64,000 nucleotides of DNA from Lunularia cruciata (taxonomy: Eukaryota; Streptophyta; Marchantiopsida; Lunulariales; Lunulariaceae). The position numbers were made by a program, and so were the translations under genes. The notes under the pieces are model-generated. The model was not told the origin of the DNA. It did not search any database and saw nothing but the letters and a program-made list of their open reading frames with translations. Of this stretch, positions 43,874-54,640 are shown one piece after another; position 1 is the stretch's first letter; the number at the start of each line of letters is the position of its first letter. The stretch is taken from assembly GCA_948567375.1 (NCBI GenBank), contig OX419757.1, positions 41,664,001-41,728,000 of the forward strand, given 5' to 3'.

Positions 43874-46528
43874 ATGAGGTCTCTCTTTCATCTTGCGTGT
43901 TTGGGCTTGTTGCTTATTTCAATTATCGACGGGTTGGGCAGAGTGGAGCCAGCGGAAATTAATCCTCTGGATCTCAACTTACCCGATGCTTGCGAGGCTG
44001 TTACACAAGGCGAGGACATTGAAGCAGAGAGGGGGAGCAACCAAAACTCCATATCCCTCCAGGAAGTGCCTCAAAGCCATCTTCCTTGGCTGAATTTCTC
44101 CAGAGGAGAGTTTCTAATAGGGGCTAAACATGTATCAGGAAGTTTCTCACGTTCCGTTCAATTCAGCACGGGAGCGATGACATTATCAAGAACTGCTTAC
44201 AATTATGTCTATCTGGTTGAAGGAACATTGACCTTCAGTGTAAATAACTCCATGGATATGATAATCAAAGTACAAGGAGCGCTGTCGGTGAAAACAAGGG
44301 AATTTTGTGCTAGGGGCTGTGCGGCTCAAGGACCTACCCCTGCCTGGTTTCTCTACTTCGTCACTGGGGCTAATTCCGGCTCGCTCCCAAGAAAAAGCAC
44401 CATGGTGGTTCCTGAACATGACTGCGGAATTCTTGTCAAATTGCGGTATCCCAGGGCGAGAACTAGTAGGACTTCTCTCATAACTGGAGAGGTCAAGAGT
44501 TTGAGAGCCTCCGACGATGACCTGCACTTTCCTACCCTGGACATAGCTGCTCTCTGTGAAGGGGATTTTGAGTATACCAGGATGGAGGAAGTGAGAAACC
44601 TGGCGGAATTTTCAGGTAGGGGAGTTCAGAACCTCCAAAGCGACGATAGGAGTGAGCATTCTACAATTTGCGAGTCTTTCGAGGATGGGGATTCCCTGCC
44701 AATTGTGTGGAACTCAACTTGTGAAATCGATTGCAGCCCCTTTGATCGTAAGTACAGTAAAATCAATCATGTGAGGAGCCTCAAGGTTCAGGGCTTTGAT
44801 TGCTCTTTGGATGGCAAACTCAGCGGGCACCTGGTCTTTACTGCTGATGATCAAATTGTGTTTCCCGGGATAAACACTCACTTGATACTTGTGACAGAAG
44901 GGATCTGGGATTTCAAGAAGGAACAATTCCTCATGCTGGCTTGTGTTTTAGACGGTGGTGACTGCAAGATTCAAGTATCTCTGGAAGTTTCCGATATCTT
45001 CCGGACCATCACCCATCCAATGGCCCTTTTCGGCCACGTTCAAAGCCTGAGAGATAGAAACGACCCTCTGTACTTCAAATCGTTTTCTTTCTTCGGAGGG
45101 GGATGGCTGTCCGTTCTATCTTCACAGAATTCACAAGACAGGCTTCAATTAATGCAGAAGTTCACTCGAGCCCCGAGCCTAGAGGGGTTGATTGGTCCTC
45201 TGTGCGATCAGAAACAATTCACAGTAAAAAATTGGGCCAAGTATCCAGATGGCTCTGATTTCTCAGACATGGACCTGGAGACCCTCGTGGCTAACCCCAA
45301 CGCCTCCTCTACGAACTCAACAATGCCCGTCTTCCTAACGGCAATGGAACTAGGAAGCTTACGAAGGGAATGGAGTTACGCCCAAGCTAGAGGTTTCCCT
45401 GTGGACGATCAACAGACGAAAGGGAGACTAAATGTGAGCTTCATTGTCTACGTTCCGGGAATGTCCAAAATGTTCTACGAGTCTAGAGAGCAATGGTTAA
45501 ACAAAATGGTAGCGGAAGGATGGTTTGATCGGAGAACAGGCAGATTGTGCATGTTGGGATGTAGATCCAAAATCTGGGCTGCAGATGGGTACGATGACGA
45601 TGACACAGATGGGATGGACTGCAGTGTTCTGTTCAACATCCGATACCCTGAAACCAATCCCAGTATCTGGGATGAAGTCCCCCATGCCAGTGGGTCGATT
45701 ACAAGTCTGAGAAGTGAGCTCGATCCGCTGGGCTTCAAATCCATAAATTTGGATTCCTACTTGAGGCTCTACAGGTCCCAAGCGAGACAGAATTTCTGGC
45801 GGAAACGAGTTGATATAGTTATGAGTGTGGGCACTCTATGTCTTCTAATCGTTGTCCTCCTGCCACAGCTGATTTGTACCAAAGAGCAGTACAAGCATCA
45901 GAACTTCTCTTTTCACTCACTCATCCTGATGTCTGCTTTAGTTTCTGGACATTCAGTTTCTCTCTTCTTCGGCATCAACATAATCATCCTCAAATCCTCC
46001 TATTCTGGGACTCGGTCAGATGCTTCTCCAACAACTCCACCAGATGCTGTTGAAATGTTCACAACTGTCGCAAGCATGGCTGCCCTGCTGCTGGAGTTGA
46101 GATGGTGGCTCTTGTGCAGAAAGGCTTGCGCGTATAGCGAAATTCACAAAAGAGAATCCCCGAGGATTATTGAACATCACATCTGGTACTATCTGGGGAT
46201 CTTTGGATTAGCCTTTACTGTGGTGCAGCTGACTTTCCTCTCTGGGCAGCAGATCCTGGCGTCTCGGTACGAGGAATCCAAGTATAGGAGGAATCATCTG
46301 CAGCAGATGATGTGGGCGAACCTGCAAGCTTCAGCTGACGTGATTTCCTACTTTTTTCTCCTTCCAGAGGTACTATCTCGTGTGTTGTGGGACAATAAGA
46401 CTCGAGCGGCGCCAAAAACGATGTATTATTACTATTATATTTACACGGTGCTCAGTCTTGTGAGGTCGCTCGCTCAATTCTACACTGTCGATCTGATATT
46501 TGGTCCCCAATTACAATACATCGGCTAG
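43874..46528 (+). CDS. DUF2921 family membrane protein
   Basis: An 884-residue single-exon gene. Residues 1-21 (MRSLFHLACLGLLLISIIDG) form a signal peptide. A lumenal or extracellular region of about 600 residues follows, with three related blocks: a GTL/EGIW/EGWF strand, then a Cys-rich turn such as CARGC, LACVLDGGDC and CMLGCRSK, then I-x-x-x-Y-P. From about 644 there are five or six hydrophobic segments (about 644-664, 677-700, 724-745, 768-790, 822-840 and 850-872). This is the plan of the plant DUF2921 proteins (PF11145), many of which are about 900-1060 residues, so this copy is slightly short. Some related plant proteins (FLY1 type) end in a RING; this one stops after the last segment. 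Function unknown; membrane location is inferred. AATAAA lies at 46581. Confidence 0.85.
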   Translation: MRSLFHLACLGLLLISIIDGLGRVEPAEINPLDLNLPDACEAVTQGEDIEAERGSNQNSISLQEVPQSHLPWLNFSRGEFLIGAKHVSGSFSRSVQFSTGAMTLSRTAYNYVYLVEGTLTFSVNNSMDMIIKVQGALSVKTREFCARGCAAQGPTPAWFLYFVTGANSGSLPRKSTMVVPEHDCGILVKLRYPRARTSRTSLITGEVKSLRASDDDLHFPTLDIAALCEGDFEYTRMEEVRNLAEFSGRGVQNLQSDDRSEHSTICESFEDGDSLPIVWNSTCEIDCSPFDRKYSKINHVRSLKVQGFDCSLDGKLSGHLVFTADDQIVFPGINTHLILVTEGIWDFKKEQFLMLACVLDGGDCKIQVSLEVSDIFRTITHPMALFGHVQSLRDRNDPLYFKSFSFFGGGWLSVLSSQNSQDRLQLMQKFTRAPSLEGLIGPLCDQKQFTVKNWAKYPDGSDFSDMDLETLVANPNASSTNSTMPVFLTAMELGSLRREWSYAQARGFPVDDQQTKGRLNVSFIVYVPGMSKMFYESREQWLNKMVAEGWFDRRTGRLCMLGCRSKIWAADGYDDDDTDGMDCSVLFNIRYPETNPSIWDEVPHASGSITSLRSELDPLGFKSINLDSYLRLYRSQARQNFWRKRVDIVMSVGTLCLLIVVLLPQLICTKEQYKHQNFSFHSLILMSALVSGHSVSLFFGINIIILKSSYSGTRSDASPTTPPDAVEMFTTVASMAALLLELRWWLLCRKACAYSEIHKRESPRIIEHHIWYYLGIFGLAFTVVQLTFLSGQQILASRYEESKYRRNHLQQMMWANLQASADVISYFFLLPEVLSRVLWDNKTRAAPKTMYYYYYIYTVLSLVRSLAQFYTVDLIFGPQLQYIG

Positions 46529-46580
46529 AAACTATAGCTGCTGTAATCATTTGCTTATCTTCCTCCTCTGCCTCATCTGC

Positions 46581-46586
46581 AATAAA
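46581..46586 (+). terminator. Likely polyadenylation signal of the DUF2921 gene
   Basis: AATAAA 53 bp after the stop codon. The canonical word and its distance fit a plant near-upstream element, but cleavage cannot be seen. Confidence 0.45.
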
Positions 46587-46589
46587 TCA

Positions 46590-48168
46590 TCATTCAGTCG
46601 TCCATCAGAAGTTTGGACTTGGTAGATTTGTAGCACATTTTGTGGTATTTAAGGGTTGAAAAGATTCTGTACCGTTAGGATGCTTGAGGACAAGTTGTGT
46701 TCCCATTTGGAGGTAGAGGTGTGGTTGTTTACAGAAGTGAAGATGTGCATGCCCATCGGGTGGAGATTAAATGTACACTACGAGCCTTGAGACACAATTA
46801 CGAAAGATTGGAGGATAAAATCGAGTACACCGATCACAGAACCAGATTGCGAATGCTGGCTCCACCTCATAGTCATCGACTCCAACCAGCTTTACGTACG
46901 CGTACGCTGCATCTGATTTACAAAATTTGAAAGGACAGTCGTATTTTGCCTCTTCTCACCTTCCTTTTCATCTAACTTGTTCAGAACCCACCAGGTCGAA
47001 ATGCTCTAAACAAGTTGGACGAAAATAAGAGAACACCTTGTCACCTTAGTCGATCAATTCCTTTCACTCCCTTCTTGCCGATGATATCCCAGGATTACGC
47101 TGTCCTCGTTTAGTGCATCGCAGACCCTGCTTTCGTGTTCCTGAAATTTTGTCTCTTCTTTTGGCCTCCCACCCACGTTCCCAGCTTGAGTTTTTGGAGA
47201 GAATCATGAATTGTGAGGGAATGGAAAGACTGCGCAGATTGTTGAAGAGTTTGAAGACTGCAAAGGAGTCCTGTAAAGCGCACGCACCAAGCTGTGAAGA
47301 GCTAAAAACCTACCTGCACCCTACGTGGCAGTCATTGGCTAAAGAGAGACTGTGATAGGCTAAGCCCGAGCGATGCGTCCCAATGCGTTTGCGCTCCTGA
47401 AATTGAGTGGAAACAACACGGTATTAGTATCTGTATAAGAAGACGGCTTCTATCTTTCGACAATCAAAGCCTGTTAGTCAATTACAATACTGTATCCTAA
47501 CGATCGAATTTATGACAGGGAATGTCGGCGGGGTTGGACAGTGATTCCACTTCTCCGGGTAGGTTGGTTCTTTGTTCCAGCGTTTCTGGTGCCATGAGTC
47601 TTTGAATGTTTGTCTGCCTTGCTTGCATTGCCACCTTGTCGTTTCCTCTCATGATTTGTAGAGACACCCCCTTTCGTGAATCGTTGGGCTTGAAACCCAA
47701 TTCGCTGTGGGGGTCACAAATGTTGTTGACAAAGAAGGTGAAGGGTGTTTGTGGGTGTGAAGCATCAAGAGCCTCGTCTGCGTTCTCTGCTTCCACACCC
47801 GCAGGAGCAAATTGGATAATGCTCATCCATCTGAAAGTAAACATGGGGAGAAAAGGAAGAAAAGAACAAGAGCCAGGGAGAGGTAGAAGAGCTTTGTCGA
47901 AGAAGAGCATCTGAAGTCCGGGAATTTGATTAGAGGGAGGGATCTCTAATCAAATCTCCCTTTTCTTTGAAATTATGAGTTCTCCCTGAGTATTGGTTGT
48001 TGTTCAGGCAGGAACAATTTAGTGAGAGGGGTCTAAACAGGATGGAAGCGCTTTGAACAGATAGGAATGGGACTCGATTGCTCCTGGACTTCTTTCAATC
48101 TAAGGGAGGTAGATCACTCAGGGAAAGAGAGGGGAAGAACATGAAGTGAAGAGCTTTTTGACTGATTA
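46590..48168. other. Intergenic region between DUF2921 and F-box genes
   Basis: It probably includes the 3' end of the first gene and the promoter and 5' leader of the second. A purine-rich stretch at 48080-48150 precedes the F-box leader. The plus frame at 47113-47355 starts at GTG and the minus frame at 47497-47910 has no family resemblance. Confidence 0.4.
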
Positions 48169-48219
48169 ATGTTTGTCGGTCCGAAAAATAAATGTGAAGA
48201 AAGCAGTGGTAAGGCATGA
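48169..48219 (+). CDS. Upstream ORF 1 in the F-box leader (16 codons)
   Basis: ATG at 48169 gives 16 codons (MFVGPKNKCEESSGKA) and stops at 48217-48219, 16 bases before the main ATG at 48236. It overlaps a second mini-ORF at 48216-48227. Such leaders can lower translation of the main frame, but no transcript data are available. Confidence 0.4.
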   Translation: MFVGPKNKCEESSGKA

Positions 48220-48227
48220 GGTTGTAA
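48216..48227 (+). CDS. Upstream ORF 2 in the F-box leader (3 codons)
   Basis: ATG AGG TTG TAA, overlapping the end of uORF 1 by four bases and ending 8 bases before the main start. Confidence 0.3.
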   Translation: MRL

Positions 48228-48235
48228 AAGAAGCT

Positions 48236-49441
48236 ATGAGTAGCAGCAGCGCCGAGGAGGGTGGCAGCCATGCTGGAACTTCCGACAGTTTGTCAGATGG
48301 GGATGGAGGGGAGCCATCGTCCATCGTGCCCTTCGACTCTGCTGTTTCAGCAGCAACAGCAGAGCGCCACAAGAGCAGCACGCTGATGGACGAGAATCTC
48401 TGGGGCTCTTTGCCTGAAGATCTCCAGGACCGAATTCTAGCCTGGCTCCCATTTCCAGCATTTGCTCGGGCTTGCACAGTGTGCAGGAGATGGAATTCTG
48501 TCATGTACTCTCAGTCCTTTCTGGAGACGTACAGACAAATTCCCCCACCTCTTCCTTCTTTTCTGATGTTTGAAGCCAAAGATCGATCTATGTGCGCTGT
48601 TTTCAACCCGACTTCGGAGCTCTGGCACCGGATTCCTTTCACTTTTTTCCACTTTGAAACGAAGTTTCCCTGTGCAGCTGCTGGAGGGCTTCTCTGCTTT
48701 TGTGGGGTCAGTGCATATCCAACACTCTCGGTATGTAATCCGTTAACCAGGTGTTGGAGAGAACTGCCCCCCATGCTGCACAAGAGGTTCCCAAACCTCG
48801 TTGGAATGGTAGTAGACCCTGTGACCAGCGGCTACAAGATTGTGGTGGCAGGGGATTATTATGAGGACAACGTGAGGACGGAAGTTTATGACTCCAGTAC
48901 GAATTGTTGGAGGCTAACTGGCAATCATTTGCCTATTGCAAACTACACGTTGAGAAATGCATTTTGCAATGGCTTTCACTTCTGGGTGACCAGAGATCCC
49001 TATGGGGTGATTGCCTTCAACATGGAGCATGGAGTGTGGAGTGTGGTGAGAGCACCTATGCCATCTTTTTTGTCCTCTCCCCACCTAGTAGGGTGCCACA
49101 CCAGGTTGCTAATGGTTGGAGGGCTGAAGAAACACACCATTCCAAAAAACATTCGCATTTGGGAGCTGGAGCAAAACTCCATGAACTGGGCAGAAGTGGC
49201 CAGAATGCCTCACACCCTGTGCAAGAGGTTCCTAAGGGATTCCAGAAATGGAGACTTCATGTGTGTTGGATATAATGATGTTATCTGTTTGACGAGCTAC
49301 AAATGTCCTCACGCTTTGATGTATGACTTCTCTAAACGTTCCTGGCGATGGGTGGCAAGTTGCCCGCTACTCACTGATATTGAAGACTACAGATCCACAA
49401 TTGGTTTTCCGTTCAATCCTCGGCTGGACGCTTCCGTGTAA
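48236..49441 (+). CDS. F-box/kelch-type protein
   Basis: 401 residues, single exon. The start is the ATG at 48236 (MSSSSAEEGG); the same frame is open further up but only from TTG at 48173. Residues 1-50 are Ser/Gly/Asp-rich. The F-box is about 55-97: LWGSLPEDLQDRILAWLPFP then FARACTVCRRWNSVM, the Skp1-binding fold. Residues about 110-390 are kelch-like: a strand ending in IRIWELEQ-N-W, FNPTSELWHRIPF, VCNPLTRCWRELPPM, VYDSSTNCWRLTG, then MYDFSKRSWRWV, each W-containing turn typical of propeller blades. Overall it resembles F-box proteins such as the Arabidopsis At5g15710 group (recalled, not searched). Likely role: substrate receptor of an SCF ubiquitin ligase; target unknown. Confidence 0.88.
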   Translation: MSSSSAEEGGSHAGTSDSLSDGDGGEPSSIVPFDSAVSAATAERHKSSTLMDENLWGSLPEDLQDRILAWLPFPAFARACTVCRRWNSVMYSQSFLETYRQIPPPLPSFLMFEAKDRSMCAVFNPTSELWHRIPFTFFHFETKFPCAAAGGLLCFCGVSAYPTLSVCNPLTRCWRELPPMLHKRFPNLVGMVVDPVTSGYKIVVAGDYYEDNVRTEVYDSSTNCWRLTGNHLPIANYTLRNAFCNGFHFWVTRDPYGVIAFNMEHGVWSVVRAPMPSFLSSPHLVGCHTRLLMVGGLKKHTIPKNIRIWELEQNSMNWAEVARMPHTLCKRFLRDSRNGDFMCVGYNDVICLTSYKCPHALMYDFSKRSWRWVASCPLLTDIEDYRSTIGFPFNPRLDASV

Positions 49442-51163
49442 TCTGATTCAGCACTGATCAGAATTAGTTGTTCATCGCTTCCCTTTGTATATTTCATGTA
49501 TGTGATCGGTCTGCGGTTGCAATAACAAGCGATTGGTAGGTCGGCAGCACGCGAGTTTCTCAAAGGAGCCTGTTGACCTAAGGTTTTCTGCACCCAGCAA
49601 GTGATCCCCTTATATTTGGAGCCTTGGGTATCATGTTATTCATTTGCTGGGCCTGTCTGTACAAGGGCCAGAATTTTGTAACAGTACTTTAACCTAAAAT
49701 AGATTTTAGTTTGTGATTGATTTGATTGAATTCTATGAACCTGTCAAACATACATGGCTTTTACAACTCTTCGTAAGATTTGCTTCTTGTGATGAGAAAT
49801 GACAGACAGTGCACAGTATGCATGATTGCCACTTTCAGTTTTACCGAACTGAATCGGAGAAATGTCATGGTTGCGGCCTACGTCGTCCATGTCAAAGGTG
49901 TTTGTAGCTTGTGCCTTATTCCTTAGGCCCTCTCCTTATCTCGTATGTATCTCCTTTGGTTTGAAGCGCATCAACATCACAGAAGAGTTCACGCCAAGCT
50001 AGCTATAATCTCTGCTTGCTAAATCCTGAATAAACGTATTAGAGGACTATTCTTCTATCTTTTCCCGCAGCACAGCTTTTATCTGACTTGCAGGACTGAG
50101 TATATCTAGCATTACTAGACATACTATAGCCTCTAAGCTTCACGACTAATAATTGCTGTAACAACGATGTCTGAGGGTCAATGTGATTATAGATGGCACA
50201 AACACGGACTTATCATCTGATTTGCAGCCTTGGACTCAGTAGGTGGGTATGAAGCTACCTACACATGGGAACAGTAGATATACTATTAACCGTCTTGTCG
50301 GGGATCTCTCAGGCCTTCATGTGGCTAGAGATATGAAGTTGCAAAGTGTTGCAAGCACAATTTTTTATTTTTTTTCTCCTGCCTTAAAGGCTACATATGC
50401 AGTCGAGTGTGAATTCAGTCTTCTTTCCAAACCGTTTGATGGCATAGCTGCAATCTGCTAAGGCTAGTAAAGTGTCAAGTCTTTCAAAGATTCCTCATCC
50501 ATCTACATGTTGGGGACTTCTCGATAACTGAAGATGGCACTCACTTCATTTGAGGGCTCCCCGTAGTCTCTTGTTCGAGTAGCTTCTCAATAGTGATCCT
50601 CTCACATACGGTCATTCTTTAAATGGCGAACGAAAGGAAGAGACTAACTCGCTCTTTGAGCAGATGTGTCTTTAGGAAGCATCGACGCTATAAAGAGGTA
50701 CAAAGGCGTCGCCTTTATTTGCTAGAAATAGATATGACACTTCCTGTACTTCTATCCCCGGTCTGCTTGTGTGCGACCTGGTTGATCCAGCGGAAATAAT
50801 TCCTTGTTATTTTCAGCTTATGTCAACAGTTGCTTTGATTTCTCTTGGATATATACTGCCTGTGGAAGTACACCATACTTCTCTTATGTATCTTCTCAAG
50901 CTAGTTTGGGCATACTTTCTGCTCTCTACATGCTTTCTTCTAAATCAGGTCTGTTCTCAGTTCTGAAGACAGGGCTGGTGTTCTGACTAAGCATGTACAT
51001 CCAGTCACAAATAGTTCCCGTAGATGGGAGAGCGTATTCTAGAGCAATCTGGAATGCTTTGACCATGAAAATGCCGCTTTGGAGGGATTACTACGGGTTG
51101 AACATTCCATTACATAAGCGATTTCCACATATATTGCTCTGAGTACATCCGAGAACTCATGTT
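49442..51163. other. 3' flank of the F-box gene and spacer
   Basis: AT-rich in part, with no family resemblance. The word TTTTCAGCTTATGTCAACAG near 50812 looks like an intron acceptor context but no coding exon follows. Confidence 0.4.
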
Positions 51164-52238
51164 TTGTTCCACTCCTCCATTCCCCAACTATTTACTCCCT
51201 AGTATTTCCCCTTTGCTCTTTGACTGCTTCCTGCTTCGACCTCTCGTGTCTACAGTGTTCCTACCCGACTCCAGCCCACGTTCTTAATCTTCATTCACGC
51301 ACTGCTTACTGCCCTGCTCTTACATCATGTTTCCTATTCCTTGCTATCATTTGCAGAGATGCTCCTGATTTCACGTTCTTTACTAGTCCGTAGGCCATCT
51401 GTTATTCTCAATTTGTTTCAATTATGCCTTTGGTGCAGGTTACATTCAATGCATTCTACCTTAGGGATTTAACACTACTCTAGCATTGTGATTCATGTAC
51501 ATGTTGCTTATTGATAATTTACATTTCATGAGTTCTGGATAACCTGTTCCCAGAATGGCTTCTGCTCTCATTGCCTATATATTGCTCTGAGGATGTTTAC
51601 TATGGCCGTCTTCTGCATCCCTTTCCTGTTTAGTGTCTCAGGACTCAAAGCGTCCATAGCGCTTGTTGCAATATACTTTATATCCTGTCCTCTTTCGCTT
51701 TGCTCTCAGTGCTGTTGTGATATACTTTATATCCTGTTCTCTTTCGCTTCACTCTCGTTACCTGGTTACACTCCGATAAGTCTCTACAGCCACACCATCC
51801 ATAAACTCTTGCATTGTTCCACTCCTTCATTCCCCAGCTAATTCACTCCATATTATTTTTCCTTTGCTCTTTTCATGAGTCATGGTTCGACCTCCCCTGT
51901 CTACAGTGTTTGTACCCGACCCCAACACACATTTTCAATTTTCATCATTCATGCATTGCTTACTGGTGGTCTATTACATAACCTTTTAAATTTCTCGCTG
52001 TAGTTTACATGTTATCAATGTCAAGATTCTTACTAATTGTTCAGATACATGTTATTCTTAATTTGTTGCAATTATGCCTTTACCTCAAGGTTACAAACAA
52101 TACATTTTTCCTTATGGATTTATCACTCTTCTAGCATTGTGCATCACATACATCTTGGTTATCGATCATTTGCATTTCATGAGTTCTGGATAACCCATTC
52201 CCAGAACAGTTTCTGCTCTCATATACCTATATACATTG
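51164..52238. repeat. Direct duplication of about 422 bp, offset 650 bp
   Basis: Copy one is 51164-51585 and copy two 51814-52238. Shared landmarks are TTGTTCCACTCC, GTCTACAGTGTT, TTACTAGTC/TTACTAATT, TTATTCT(C/T)AATTTGTT, CTCTAGCATTGTG and TTCATGAGTTCTGGATAACC. By eye about 75-80 percent alike. The 228 bp between contain a small tandem repeat with ATATACTTTATATCCTGT twice (51691 and 51720). The pyrimidine bias is strong. Noncoding. Confidence 0.8.
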
Positions 52239-52420
52239 ATAAGAACTTCTGTTCTTGCTCTTTGGAGTAGAAGGTTTGTCACTCAATCTAATCTTTCATG
52301 TATCTGGCATCATTAAGATATTGCAATACTAGACCTCTGTCTTTGTATCAACAAACAAGTTCACTCGCGTAGTATTACTAACACCCAACTCTGAAATAAC
52401 ATAGAACACATGGGAGGGGA

Positions 52421-52676
52421 TGTAAAACAACTCAAGATTTCACGAGATACTAGGTGTTAGTGCAAGGAATCACTCTTGTAGAAGAATTGATTCAAACTAG
52501 TGCAAAAGTATTCATATATACACATAAAACAAGCACTAGGAAGTTGTTTTGCACAACCCTAATTAGGTCTGCACCTCACTTTACTTTAAGTAGATCTCTA
52601 GTATAGCTCTAGAGGAATCTAACAAAACACTAAAAACTACAAAAATCATTAAACTAAAGATTAACTAAAACTAACA
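52421..52676 (-). repeat. Possible 3' LTR of the second copia element
   Basis: Starts TGTAAAACAACTCAAG and ends CTAAAACTAACA on the plus strand, i.e. minus-strand TGTTAG...TTTACA, about 256 bp. It lies where a 3' LTR is expected, just beyond the RNase H region. No matching 5' LTR was found near 56.8-57.0 kb, so the ends are uncertain. Confidence 0.35.
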
Positions 52677-52970
52677 CTCTCATTAGTGAGAGTTTAGGAC
52701 AGTTCCCATTTCTACTACACATTTTATGTGTTTATCTTTAGGTAGTGCTTTTGTAAACACATCTGTTGTCATCTCTTGTGTAGGACAACAACTTACCTTC
52801 ACAATATTCTCCTTTTCTTTCTCCTCTACAACTTTTCTTCTAATCTCAATGTGCTTAGTCCTTGGGTGATGTACAAGATTTTTGTTGAGTGCTATACTTC
52901 ATGTTTTGTCACAGTACAATGTAGTAGGACATTTCTGCTCAAAACCCAGCTCCTTAGTAAGTCTCATGTT

Positions 52971-54240
52971 CTAGATGACTTCTTCAGTAGCATTTGAGGC
53001 AACCATAAATTCTGCCTCAGTAGTAGACAATGCAATAGATGTTCGCTCTTTACTATGCCAGCTGATTGCTCCACTACTAAGCATGATTACATATCCACTA
53101 GTTGATCTGCTGTTATCTATGTCATCTCCCCAACTAGCATTTGTATATACTTCAACAGCAGAAGCAAGTATGTTCCCTTGCTTTTTGTACTCCAAGAATG
53201 CATCTTGAGTACCCTTTAAGTACTTGAATACTCTCTTTATGCCTTTCCAATGTGCTTGTGCAAGGTTGCTAGTATATCTAGCTAGTGCTCCCAATCCATA
53301 GCATATATTTGGTCTTATACAGACCATGATAAACATTAGAGAACCAAGAACACTCTGATACAACCTTTTGTCATAGTGATTCACCTCCCCATCTATGATT
53401 CTGTTGTGCTTCCACCCTAGATCAAGAGATATAGAGACAAGATTTGCCTCTACCATCTTATACTTAGCTAGTATGATCTCACATATTGTGGTTGTCTGAT
53501 TCACATCCATCTTGCTTCTCTATCTTTGCTCACTTTGATTCCCAAAATTAGTTTTACAAGACCAATGATAGTCATCTCAAAAATAGAGCACAAAAAATAT
53601 ATCAATCCATTGATAGATTCATTGTTCCCCAACAATAATAGAACATCTACATGTACAACTATGTATACATCATCTCTAGTATACACACTCATATCAAAAT
53701 CTGCTCGTTTTAAATCTTTCTTTCTCAAGTGTGAGTCTAGTTTCTCTTACCAGGCTCTAGGAGCTTGCTTAAGACCATATAAAGCCTTCTTAAGCAAGCA
53801 TACTATTCCTTTGCCTTCAATATACCCATTTGGAACATACATGTAGATAGACTCTCTCAAATCTCCATTGAGAAATGCTATTTTCACATCTAATTGCTCC
53901 ACATCCCAATCTCTCTTTGCTTCAAGAGCTAGAAGCATGCAAATAGATCCATATCTTGCAATAGGTGCAAAAGTTTCTAAATAATCTATTGATGCTTTCT
54001 AATTGGAGCCCTTTGCAACAAGTCTTGCCTTGTACTTCAAGGTCTCATTCTCAACTCTATGTTTGACCATAAAAACCTATTTATAGCCAATTGCTTTCCT
54101 ACCTAGCGGTGAATTAGCTAGTACCCATGTACCATTAGTTTGAAGAGACTTCTTTTCTTTTGCTACAGCCAATTCCTACCAAATTTGGTCTGAGCATAGC
54201 TTGCTAAAAATTGTTTGGATCACAATCTTCATGATAGATG
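52971..54240 (-). pseudogene. copia reverse transcriptase and RNase H
   Basis: The RT part (53500-54240) reads LEAKRDWDVEQLDVKIAFLN, YGLKQAPRAW and then VHVDVLLLLGNN, where YVDDLLLLG has lost one aspartate to V. It continues FEMTIIGLVKLILGI. The RNase H part (52971-53510) is open for 179 codons: YQSVLGSLMFIMVCIRPNIC, LEYKKQG, VEVYTNASWGDDIDNSRSTS, ISWHSKERTSIALSTTEAEF. In that block YADADWAGD-like residues are TNASWGDD. At least two shifts or stops separate the pieces. Confidence 0.88.
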
Positions 54241-54333
54241 TAAGATTTATCTAACATCTCTTCTGATAGAAAGCCAAGTCTGTCAATAGGGTTTCATCTC
54301 TCTATGATCTTCTTGGTTCTGTGTCCAAAATTT

Positions 54334-54640
54334 TCATGTCATATCTTGACATCTCTGAGTCTCACTCAAAGATTTTGCATTTGCAGTTTGCTTCTGAGAG
54401 TCTTCTTTGGTAGTATCAAAATCAGAAACCACAGTTTGTTTAGGCCTTCTTTTGTACACCTTCAGACTCTCCTTTGGTGAACCATCAGCTTTAAGTAGAG
54501 ATTGCTCCTTTGATGATTGATCTGAAGAACTGACTCTACAGCTTGGGAAGATAAATTGATCAGGCTTAGCAAACTGACCTGCTTGCTTTTGCAACTCATC
54601 ATTATCCTCACTCCAAGTCTTCAATTCATCAAAGAGTACA
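54334..54640 (-). pseudogene. copia linker between integrase and RT
   Basis: A hydrophilic open stretch (96 codons) with PDQFIFPSCRVSSSDQSSKE and KESLKVYKRRPKQTV, typical of the Ser/Lys-rich spacer before the RT. No fold expected. Confidence 0.55.

Noticed and set aside
47113-47355. 80-codon plus-strand frame between the two genes
   Set aside because: GTG start, no family and no context for translation.
47497-47910. 137-codon minus-strand frame upstream of the F-box gene
   Set aside because: Composition looks random, no domain recognised, and it lies in the presumed promoter/leader region of the plus-strand gene.
48173-48235. N-terminal 21-codon extension of the F-box frame
   Set aside because: It starts at TTG, not ATG; the first in-frame ATG is 48236 and the extension has no F-box function.
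50769-50986. Short hydrophobic frames after the F-box gene near a splice-acceptor-like word
   Set aside because: No partner exon or family match; hydrophobicity follows from the pyrimidine bias.
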